In this document: in pieces, positions 1-5,454 of the stretch
How positions within the stretch are numbered: position 1 is the first letter of the stretch
How the letters are laid out: every line of letters starts with the position of its first letter
Assembly: GCA_030038035.1 (NCBI GenBank)
Contig: JASHPP010000123.1
Coordinates: forward strand, 1-17,992
Reading direction: 5' to 3'
Source: Trebonia sp.
Lineage (GTDB): Bacteria > Actinomycetota > Actinomycetes > Streptosporangiales > Streptosporangiaceae
Length of the DNA stretch: 17,992 bases
Translations under genes and position numbers: made by a program
The notes under the pieces: generated by a model
Database searches by the model: none
The model's input: the letters and a program-made list of their open reading frames with translations, nothing else
Told to the model about the DNA's origin: nothing

Positions 1-575
1 TGGGTGACGCTGGCCGGCCACGCGGCGCTGCCCGCTGCCGAGATGACCGTGAGCACCGTGACCCCGGTCGCGACGGCCGCGGCGCAGATGGCGATCGCCC
101 GCCAGTGCCCGAGCCACCGCGCCGCCCCGGTCGGCTTGGCCCGGCTGCGGCCGCGGGTGATGAGCGCCTGCCTCCGCTGGTCAGGCTCATCAAGCCCTGC
201 GGCCTCCGCCACCCCGTCGTCCCCGTCGTAGTCTCCCGTCGCCCAGTACCAGTCAGCCGCCTCGTAAGCGCCTGCCGCCTCGTAAGTGCCTGCCGCAGAG
301 CGGACACCTGTCCGCGCGAGGCCGCTTGTCCCCGTCCGCGACGACGGGCGCGAGGACGACGGGCGGGGGACGGAGCGGGACCGGCGAGTGCCGTCGGGTT
401 CCTGAGCGCCGCGCACGCGGCCGGCGTCGGGATACTCGCCAGCGCGGTCCCCGGAGGCGGCGTACCGGGGCGAGAGCCGGCCGGACTGGCGCCTCAGTTC
501 TGCGGCCCTGTTTTCCAGCTTCACGAGGCGTTCGTTATCTATATAGCTCAAATATTCGAATTGCTTCTTCATCAT
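1..575 (-). CDS. Partial single-pass membrane protein, unknown family (C-terminus outside window)
   Basis: An open frame runs without a stop from ATG 575 down to base 1, giving 191 residues; the rest lies left of the window. The N-terminus (MMKKQFEYLSYIDNERLVKLENRAAELRRQ) looks helical and perhaps coiled-coil. Residues 64-92 are rich in Arg, Ser and Pro. Residues 95-107 hold a hexapeptide repeat, GTYEAA then GAYEAA, followed by an acidic Asp/Gly stretch (115-121). Residues about 160-186 (IAICAAAVATGVTVLTVISAAG) form one hydrophobic segment. The layout, cytoplasmic N-region of about 155 residues, one transmembrane helix, then an extracytoplasmic C-region, is inferred. An AGGGGG ribosome site (582-577) lies 1 nt before the first ATG and 4 nt before the second (572), so either start is possible. 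I do not recognise the family. Codon use has the G/C third-position bias of the neighbours except in the first 25 codons, which are AT-richer. Confidence 0.72.
   Translation of the reverse strand, partial: MMKKQFEYLSYIDNERLVKLENRAAELRRQSGRLSPRYAASGDRAGEYPDAGRVRGAQEPDGTRRSRSVPRPSSSRPSSRTGTSGLARTGVRSAAGTYEAAGAYEAADWYWATGDYDGDDGVAEAAGLDEPDQRRQALITRGRSRAKPTGAARWLGHWRAIAICAAAVATGVTVLTVISAAGSAAWPASVT
256..291. repeat. 18-bp tandem direct repeat inside the left-edge membrane protein gene
   Basis: Two adjacent 18-bp units at 256-273 and 274-291 differ at one base (gccgcctcgtaagcgcct and gccgcctcgtaagtgcct); a third partial unit starts at 292. On the minus strand they encode the hexapeptide repeat GxYEAA. 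The unit length is a multiple of three, so copy-number change would keep the frame. Confidence 0.8.
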
Positions 576-1150
576 GCCCCCTAGTAGGCTGCCTGATGTT
601 CCTGAAGTTGGTGATCTGGCGAACCGCTAGCCGGCCCGGCGGCGACGGGGAGGTCGTGACGATCCGTGCCCGCGCCGCGCAGTCGCGCCGTAAGCTGCCT
701 CGTGGCTGCAGTGCAGCCCCGTCCGCATCGACGGTGACGAGGCCTGTGCCCCCGGGCAGCGTGCCTCCCGGACGGCCCATGCCACCGGGCGGGCACCCGC
801 CGGTGGCCGCGGCGCAGGGAAGGAGGCGCCGCGGAACACCTGGCAGAGTTTTCCCATACGGGCAGGACTCATGAACATCATTAGAACATGTGTCCTAGGG
901 AACTGCAACCATATTCGGGGAGCCGAATTTATTACAGGTAGCTCTGAGTGGAAGGTTACGAATGTGGTCGCTTACTTGCGCTGTCCGGGCAAGCTGGGCG
1001 ACTTAGGACCCGGGACGCAGCTCCTGTGTCCGGCTTTGTCACCTTTTGTCCATGCCGCTTGGGTCCTATGTTGGCCCGGACTCGGTCACGGCACCGTCCC
1101 GCTACCAAGCACCCCGGCGTAGACGCCGAAGGCCGCGCCGTTGGCCGGAC
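576..1150. other. Gene-free stretch between the left-edge gene and the YbhB-like gene
   Basis: No open frame here has a convincing protein; the short frames present are Arg/Pro-rich shadows. The segment from about 860 to 1060 is clearly AT-richer than its surroundings. It holds a perfect 6-bp inverted repeat with a 4-nt loop (attcgg-ggag-ccgaat, 913-928), a stem with one G-U pair (ggacgcag-ctc-ctgtgtcc, 1013-1031) and a small hairpin (cggcg-taga-cgccg, 1115-1128) just past the YbhB-like stop. It should contain the promoter of the minus-strand gene at 575 and the end of the YbhB-like transcript, but I cannot place either with confidence. Confidence 0.55.
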
Positions 1151-1705
1151 TCACCGCTCGTAGACACCGGTCAGCCGGCCGCGGGCGAGCACGGGGCCGG
1201 CGACCCCCGCGAGCAGCGCGCGCGGCCTGGCCTGCTCCGCGGCCGCGGAGCCCGCCGCCGGCGCGCCCAGGGCGAACAGCTGGAAGACGTAGCGGTGCGG
1301 CCCGTGCCCCGCGATCGGCTCCGGTCCCAGGTAGCCGCGGCTCATCCCGGACCGCAGCACCCGCACCCCGTCGGCAGGCGAGCGCGCCGACAGGGCGCCC
1401 GCCGGCAGCGCCAGGACGTCCGGCGCGATCAGCGCCACGCAGTGCACGAACGGCGCGCCCATGGGGACGTCGATGTCCTCGATGACAAGCAGCAGCTCGG
1501 CGGTGCCCTGCGGCGCCTGGCTCCACGCGAGCGGCGGCGACAGGTTCAGGCCCCCTGCCCTCCTGCCCGCGTGCGCGATCGGGATCGCGGCCTCCTCTCC
1601 GAACGCCTCGCTGGTCAGCGCCAGCGTCTGCGGCCCGCTGAGACCGGGCAGGTTCCAGGCCAGGTGAGTCTCGCCAGCCCGCCGTTTCTTCAGCAGCGTG
1701 CCCAC
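1151..1705 (-). CDS. YbhB/YbcL-type Raf kinase inhibitor-like protein (PEBP family)
   Basis: A 184-residue cytoplasmic protein of the phosphatidylethanolamine-binding protein family; bacterial members have no well-fixed role, though ligand binding and kinase or protease inhibition have been proposed. Family marks: 'LTSEAF' near residue 30, the 'DPDAP-like' stretch IEDIDVPMGAPFVHCV (about 75-90) with the pocket Asp and His, and YLGPEPIAGHGPHRYVFQLFAL (about 125-146), matching the usual Y-x-GP-x-P-x-GHGPHRY motif. The GTG at 1705 is chosen because the next in-frame codons upstream carry no homology and a GGAGGAG site lies about 14 nt before it. The frame stays open far upstream to 2530, but that part is antisense to the Nudix gene. 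Divergent from the Nudix gene, with about 130 bp between starts. The family is clear; the start is less certain. Confidence 0.85.
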   Translation of the reverse strand: MGTLLKKRRAGETHLAWNLPGLSGPQTLALTSEAFGEEAAIPIAHAGRRAGGLNLSPPLAWSQAPQGTAELLLVIEDIDVPMGAPFVHCVALIAPDVLALPAGALSARSPADGVRVLRSGMSRGYLGPEPIAGHGPHRYVFQLFALGAPAAGSAAAEQARPRALLAGVAGPVLARGRLTGVYER

Positions 1706-1763
1706 AACGCCGATCGCGTCTCCTCCGCAGGTATGCGAACCGCCTATGGGTCCGCAAGATCCG

Positions 1764-1769
1764 ATTATC
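1764..1769 (-). promoter_or_regulatory. Possible -10 box (GATAAT) for the YbhB-like gene
   Basis: Read on the minus strand the hexamer is GATAAT, about 60 nt before the GTG at 1705, close to the sigma-70-type consensus TATAAT. No good -35 hexamer is visible at 16-19 nt, so this is tentative. Confidence 0.25.
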
Positions 1770-1821
1770 CCGAACGCTCCCGGCCGGCTCCCTTGCCTTC
1801 CGCTCTGCCGCGGCGCGCGTG

Positions 1822-1833
1822 GCACCATGGTGC
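1822..1833. repeat. Perfect 12-bp palindrome gcaccatggtgc abutting the Nudix start
   Basis: The 12 bases read the same on both strands and end one base before the GTG at 1835. They could be an operator, or a structure that limits ribosome access to a gene without an evident Shine-Dalgarno site. Chance occurrence in GC-rich DNA is also possible. Confidence 0.5.
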
Positions 1834-1834
1834 G

Positions 1835-2410
1835 GTGAACATCCGATGGCTTGCCGGATACCAGGCGCAGGGGGAGACCGAGACCGCGGACGTCGAGCGG
1901 ATGCGGCGGCTGGCCGCGGCCGAGCCGGACCCGTGGCTGCGGTCGCTGCCGCTGCACTTCACCGCGTCGGCCCTGGTCGTGCACCCCGACAGCGGTCGGG
2001 TGCTGCTGCGCTGGCATCAGCGCCAGCAGATGTGGCTGCAGGTCGGCGGGCACGGCGACCCGGGGGAGAGCGACCCGCTGCGGATCGCGCTGCGCGAGGC
2101 ACGGGAGGAGACAGGACTGGCCGACCTGGAGCCGTGGCCGGACGCGAGCGTCAGGCACGCCGTGATGTGCAGCGTGCCGGCCGGCCGCGGCGAGCCCGCG
2201 CACGAGCACGCGGACCTGCGGTATTTCATGGCCACGGGCAATCCGGCGGCGGCGCGCCCGGAGAACGAGGACGCGCCGCTGCGCTGGCTCACCATCGCCG
2301 AGGCGCGTGCCCTGGTCGGGACCAACAACCTCAGCCGCACCCTCGACCGCGTGGCGAGGCTGCTGCCGGACGCGGCGCCCGGCGGCCAACGTGACGTACC
2401 TCTCGCTTAA
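1835..2410 (+). CDS. Nudix family hydrolase
   Basis: A 191-residue protein that should hydrolyse a nucleoside diphosphate linked to another moiety; the substrate cannot be told from sequence. The Nudix region is GGHGDPGESDPLRIALREAREETGL at about residues 70-94: the REAREETGL half is canonical, with the metal-binding REx2EE core. The spacing between the first Glu and REx2EE is 8 residues rather than 7, or else the first Glu is replaced by Ser. An N-terminal helix of about 45 residues and the beta-strand 'TASALVVHPDSGRVLLRWHQRQQMWLQVGGH' precede it, as in actinobacterial Nudix proteins. GTG 1835 is the best start: it sits just before conserved-looking sequence, and ATG 1827 is in another frame and stops after three codons. 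No Shine-Dalgarno is visible. Divergent from the YbhB-like gene. Confidence 0.88.
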   Translation: MNIRWLAGYQAQGETETADVERMRRLAAAEPDPWLRSLPLHFTASALVVHPDSGRVLLRWHQRQQMWLQVGGHGDPGESDPLRIALREAREETGLADLEPWPDASVRHAVMCSVPAGRGEPAHEHADLRYFMATGNPAAARPENEDAPLRWLTIAEARALVGTNNLSRTLDRVARLLPDAAPGGQRDVPLA

Positions 2411-2424
2411 GATCTCGCTAACGT

Positions 2425-2447
2425 GGTAAGTGATTGACTCACTTACC
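2425..2447. promoter_or_regulatory. TetR-type operator: 9-bp inverted repeat
   Basis: GGTAAGTGA-ttgac-TCACTTACC is a perfect 9-bp inverted repeat with a 5-base centre, the size and TAAGTGA/TCACTTA pattern common for TetR/AcrR operators. It lies directly upstream of the TetR gene's probable promoter -10 box (TATATT, 2450-2455) and covers the -35 region. Autoregulation of the TetR-exporter operon is the natural reading (inference). Confidence 0.72.
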
Positions 2448-2449
2448 CA

Positions 2450-2455
2450 TATATT
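2450..2455 (+). promoter_or_regulatory. Probable -10 box (TATATT) of the TetR-exporter operon
   Basis: TATATT is close to consensus and ends 7 nt before the GTG at 2463, so the transcript could begin at or next to that codon. This fits a leaderless mRNA and an operator that blocks the -35/spacer region. The -35 hexamer is weak. Confidence 0.45.
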
Positions 2456-2462
2456 CACCTGC

Positions 2463-3182
2463 GTGTCCGGTAAGCGCAGTGCCCACGAGCGGTTCGGTGA
2501 GGTGATCGCCGCCGCGGTGCGCGTGTTCACCGCGGACGGCTACCGGGCCGCCCGGATGAGCGATGTCGCCCGCGCGGCCGGCCTGTCCGAGGCGGCCATC
2601 TACCGGTACGTGGAGAGCAAGGAAGGCCTGTTCGTGCTGGCCATCCGGCATTCCCTGCTGCTGGAGGACATGCCCGCCGGCGCTGAGTTCCCGCTGAAGC
2701 CGCCGCCGCTTGAGCAGACGATCACGCAGGTCAGGCAGTTCGTGGCCGCGGCGGTACCGTTCGGTTCGCTCGCCGCGGCGCTGCGCGGCGCCGAACCCGA
2801 CGACCCAGCCGCTGAGCTCGAGGCGGTCATGCGCGAGCTGTTCGCCCTTGAGTCGCAGACCAGGGAGGCGGCGGACATGATCGAGCGTTCGGCGCGCGAA
2901 CTGCCCGAGCTCGCCGACCTGCTGAACACCGGGCTGCGCCGGCCAGTGCTCGGGGCGCTGACAAGGTACCTGGAAACCCGCGCCGTGGCCGGCGTGCTGC
3001 GCGCCACGCCCGACACGGCGGCGACCGCGCGGCTGGTGCTCGAGACGCTGACCTGGTTCGCGCGGCACCGGCACTCAGACCCGTACGGCGCGGCGATCTC
3101 CGACGGCCTGGCCGAAGAGACCGCCGTCGACGCGCTCGTGCACGCACTAGTTCCGGCGAAGTTCCTCGGAGGAGGGCAATGA
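2463..3182 (+). CDS. TetR/AcrR family transcriptional regulator of the adjacent ABC exporter
   Basis: A 239-residue DNA-binding repressor. The N-terminal helix-turn-helix is plain: RFGEVIAAAVRVFTADGYRAARMSDVARAAGLSEAAIYRYVESKEGLFVLAIRHSLLL (about residues 10-67), with the typical TetR 'T-x-DGY' and 'IYRYVESKEGLF' elements. The helical C-terminal ligand domain is not recognisable further. I choose GTG 2463 over GTG 2430: the longer form would put the 9-bp operator repeat and a -10 box inside the coding sequence, and neither start has a ribosome site, so a leaderless transcript from 2463 fits best. Its last four bases overlap the start of the ABC ATPase gene (ATGA at 3179-3182), so the three genes form one operon. 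It probably represses its own operon and is released by an exporter substrate (inference). Confidence 0.9.
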   Translation: MSGKRSAHERFGEVIAAAVRVFTADGYRAARMSDVARAAGLSEAAIYRYVESKEGLFVLAIRHSLLLEDMPAGAEFPLKPPPLEQTITQVRQFVAAAVPFGSLAAALRGAEPDDPAAELEAVMRELFALESQTREAADMIERSARELPELADLLNTGLRRPVLGALTRYLETRAVAGVLRATPDTAATARLVLETLTWFARHRHSDPYGAAISDGLAEETAVDALVHALVPAKFLGGGQ

Positions 3183-4135
3183 CCCAGACGTTGGCGGATC
3201 CTGTGCCGCTGCAGGCGGAGCACCGGCCCGCGATCGAGGTCCGTGGCCTGCGGATGAGCTACGGTGCCCGGCAGGTGCTGTGCGGCGTTGACTTCGAGGT
3301 CCGTACCGGTGAGGTCTTCTGCCTGCTCGGCCCGAACGGCGCGGGCAAGACCACCACCGTCGAGATCCTCGAGGGCTTCAGGCAGCGCACCGGCGGCAGC
3401 GTCCGGGTGCTCGGCCTCGACCCGGCGGATCAGCGGTCAAGGCTGCGCGAGCGTCTCGGGATCGTGCTGCAGGAATGTGGCTTCCCGAGGCAGGCTCGGG
3501 TCGGCGAGCTCGTCAACATCTGGCGCGCGTACTACCCTGCGCCGCGCCCGCTTGAGGAGCTGCTGTCCGTGGTCGAGCTGACGGCCGACAGGGACTGCCA
3601 GGTACGGCGCCTTTCTGGCGGGCAGCGCCGCCGGCTGGACTTCGCGCTCGCCCTGGCCGGCGACCCCGACCTGGTCTTCCTCGACGAGCCGACGACCGGG
3701 TTCGATCCGGAGTCCCGGCGCCGGTGCTGGGCGGCGATCGAGAAGCTGCGCTCGCTTGGCAAGACGATCGTGCTGACCACCCACTACCTGGACGAAGCCG
3801 AACGGCTCGCCGACCGGGTGGCGATCCTGCAGGACGGGCGGGTCCAGACGGTCGGCTCGGTCCGCCAGGTCGCCAGGCAGGCGGGCGTGCCCACCACGAT
3901 CTCCTTTACGGCGCCGGGCCCGCTCCGCCGCGGCAGCGTCGCGCCGCCCGGCCGCCTCGACGTCACGGTCTGCGGCGAGGTCGCGGTCTGCCGCACGGCG
4001 AACGCGGCGGTCGCGCTCCGCGAGCTGCTCGCCTGGGCAGCCGAGCACGACCTCGGTGAGCTGGACGACCTCGCCGTGGAAACCCCCACGCTCGAGGACG
4101 CCTACCTCAGGATCGTCAACGGAGGTGCCCGCTGA
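3179..4135 (+). CDS. ABC-2 type exporter ATP-binding subunit (DrrA-like)
   Basis: A 318-residue ATPase that drives export through the downstream permease. Walker A GPNGAGKTT (51-59), Q-loop Gln98, signature LSGGQ (145-149), Walker B LVFLDEP (165-171) and switch His202 are all intact. The DrrA-type 'EILEGFRQRTGG' after Walker A and a C-terminal extension of about 90 residues after the nucleotide-binding domain match the drug/lipid-export subclass. GGAGGAGGG (3168-3176) gives a strong ribosome site 2 nt before the ATG, which overlaps the TetR stop. Substrate unknown: antibiotics, lipids and other hydrophobic compounds are all known for this class. Confidence 0.93.
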   Translation: MTQTLADPVPLQAEHRPAIEVRGLRMSYGARQVLCGVDFEVRTGEVFCLLGPNGAGKTTTVEILEGFRQRTGGSVRVLGLDPADQRSRLRERLGIVLQECGFPRQARVGELVNIWRAYYPAPRPLEELLSVVELTADRDCQVRRLSGGQRRRLDFALALAGDPDLVFLDEPTTGFDPESRRRCWAAIEKLRSLGKTIVLTTHYLDEAERLADRVAILQDGRVQTVGSVRQVARQAGVPTTISFTAPGPLRRGSVAPPGRLDVTVCGEVAVCRTANAAVALRELLAWAAEHDLGELDDLAVETPTLEDAYLRIVNGGAR

Positions 4136-4143
4136 CCAGGACC

Positions 4144-4884
4144 GTGCGCCTCGCCGTCCGGCAGGCGCTGCTCGAGCAGCGCTCCTTCTGGCGCAGCGCC
4201 GAGTACGCGCTTTTCACGTTCGCGCTGCCGCTCGCGCTGCTGCTGCTGATCGGGTCGACGACGGCGGGCGGCTTGCTGCCTGGAACGCAGGTCAAGGCGC
4301 AGATGATCTTCGTGCCGTCGATCCTCGCGTTCGGCGTGATCGTGGCGGCCTACGTGAACCTCGGCGCCAAGCTCGCCACGCTGCGCCATGACGGCGTGCT
4401 GAAGCGGATCCGCACCACGCCGCTGCCGGCGGGCGCCTACCTGACGGGCGTGTTCGCCAGCACGGCCGCGACCACGCTGGCGATCACCGCGTGCACGGGG
4501 GTGATCGGCTGGCTCGCGTTCGGCGCGGCGCCTCGGCCGGCCGGCCTGGCCGAGATCGCCGGCGGGCTGGCACTCGGGGTCGTGTGCTTCGGGTCGCTCG
4601 GCCTCGCGCTCAGCTCGGTCGCGCGCAGCGCCGAGTCAGCCTCTCCGATCGCCAACGCGAGCTACCTGCCGGTGGCGATCATGTCGGGGATCTTCGACCC
4701 GACGTTCAGCGTGCCGCGCTGGCTGTCGGTCGCGGTCGGGCTGCTCCCGGTCCGCGCCCTCGCCCAGATCCTGCAGCAGGGCTACACCCCGGTCGAGCGC
4801 GCGCCGCTGAGCGACCTGCTGGTCCTGCTCTGCTGGGCTGCCGTCGGCTGCGCGCTCGCCGCCTGGCGCTTTCGGTGGCACTGA
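4144..4884 (+). CDS. ABC-2 type exporter permease (DrrB-like)
   Basis: A membrane protein of 246 residues from GTG 4144, with about six hydrophobic segments (first near residues 22-42 'ALFTFALPLALLLLIGSTTAGG'), the ABC-2 layout. The motif LRHDGVLKRIRTTPLPAGAYL (about 79-99) is the cytoplasmic coupling region typical of DrrB/ABC-2 permeases, and 'MSGIFDPTF' near the fifth helix matches the family. It pairs with the upstream ATPase. Start: GTG 4144 lies 17 nt after GGAGGT (4121-4126), but an in-frame CTG at 4132 sits 5 nt after it, overlaps the ATPase stop and would add M-T-R-T. The CTG may be the true start, coupled to the ATPase. Confidence 0.9.
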   Translation: MRLAVRQALLEQRSFWRSAEYALFTFALPLALLLLIGSTTAGGLLPGTQVKAQMIFVPSILAFGVIVAAYVNLGAKLATLRHDGVLKRIRTTPLPAGAYLTGVFASTAATTLAITACTGVIGWLAFGAAPRPAGLAEIAGGLALGVVCFGSLGLALSSVARSAESASPIANASYLPVAIMSGIFDPTFSVPRWLSVAVGLLPVRALAQILQQGYTPVERAPLSDLLVLLCWAAVGCALAAWRFRWH

Positions 4885-4914
4885 CGTGGCAGCGCGTAAA
4901 CTGATTGCCGTCAG
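4881..4914 (+). terminator. Possible hairpin after the exporter operon
   Basis: CTGACG (4881-4886) pairs with CGTCAG (4909-4914), extended by GCA/TGC across a 2-nt bulge. It begins at the permease stop. No T-run follows, so it is at best a weak factor-independent terminator. Confidence 0.3.
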
Positions 4915-5319
4915 GGTGACGCTCCGTGCACGACTCTCCGGACTGTCCAGGAAGCCGCTCACGCTACGTCACAGAATGTTAACGAAGTTGCTGATTTGGC
5001 GTTGCACGGTTACTTTGCTGTAAATTCTGTGGTCGATGGCCCCCACGGCTGGAAGGTCTGGCCCCCCCTCCGGCGATCACGGACGCCGCGGGCCGTCAAG
5101 CCGAAACTAGACAAACGCATCCTGACATGCAAATATCGCGGTGATTCCGTGGAGGATCACGGCCATCTGTCCGGCTGTGATTGATGGCAAGTTGTGACAT
5201 TTTCGCGGGATGATCGATGCAACCAGAACTTACGCTGCGGTCAACTAAATCACCGGCAGCTATCCGGGCAGTCCACGCCAGGCCGGCCGGATGGACCGGC
5301 TGACGGACTGTGACCGGCA

Positions 5320-5371
5320 CCCGGGCACCGTGATCCAGTGCCCGGGCGGCTGTCGCGGTCTGGTGACCGCG
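5320..5371 (+). promoter_or_regulatory. Two consecutive hairpins in the importer operon leader
   Basis: A perfect 9-bp stem (cccgggcac, loop 9 nt, gtgcccggg) at 5320-5346 is followed 7 nt later by a 7-bp stem (cgcggtc-tggt-gaccgcg, 5354-5371). They end about 80 nt before the binding-protein start. No T-run follows. Attenuation or mRNA stabilisation is possible, but function is not shown by sequence. Confidence 0.4.
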
Positions 5372-5401
5372 GAACTGCGACAAACAGAAGGGCGACACAC
5401 G

Positions 5402-5452
5402 ATGATCCGACTCCGGACTGACGGCGCCAACAGCGCGAGCAGGGAGGGCTGA
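5402..5452 (+). CDS. Possible 16-residue leader peptide
   Basis: ATG 5402 opens a frame MIRLRTDGANSASREG that stops at 5450-5452, 2 nt before the binding-protein ATG at 5455. AGAAGGG lies upstream at about 5387-5393. The stop next to the next start would allow translational coupling. It may equally be chance; the peptide has no run of one amino acid that would suggest attenuation. Confidence 0.2.
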   Translation: MIRLRTDGANSASREG

Positions 5453-5454
5453 CG

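Larger units (their letters stand above)
4885..5454. other. Gene-free leader upstream of the peptide importer operon
   Basis: 570 bases with no convincing protein except a possible 16-codon leader frame at its end. Composition is AT-richer around 4970-5030 and 5100-5250. Structured pieces: atcacggcc/ggctgtgat stem (5156-5164 with 5173-5181, one G-U), cccgggcac/gtgcccggg perfect 9-bp stem (5320-5328 with 5338-5346) and cgcggtc/gaccgcg 7-bp stem (5354-5360 with 5365-5371). A weak promoter match TTGCTG-N17-TACTTT lies at 4988-5016. I see no match to a riboswitch class or T-box that I know. Confidence 0.55.

Noticed and set aside
871..1122. Plus-strand frame of 83 codons in the first gene-free gap
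   Set aside because: No recognisable domain, no ribosome site, atypical codon use; it looks like chance.
1046..1834. Upstream extension of the Nudix frame
   Set aside because: It is antisense to the YbhB-like gene and its product is low-complexity Arg/Gln-rich; the family homology begins after GTG 1835.
1151..2530. Long minus-strand open frame of 459 codons across the YbhB-like, Nudix and TetR starts
   Set aside because: Only the part from 1705 down has PEBP homology; the rest is antisense to the clear Nudix gene and stays open because of GC-rich codon bias.
4996..5184. Plus-strand frame of 62 codons in the second gene-free gap
   Set aside because: No family pattern or ribosome site; it overlaps a structured AT-richer leader.
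5100..5400. Riboswitch or T-box ahead of the importer operon
   Set aside because: No T-box sequence or known riboswitch core was recognised; only unnamed stems are supported.
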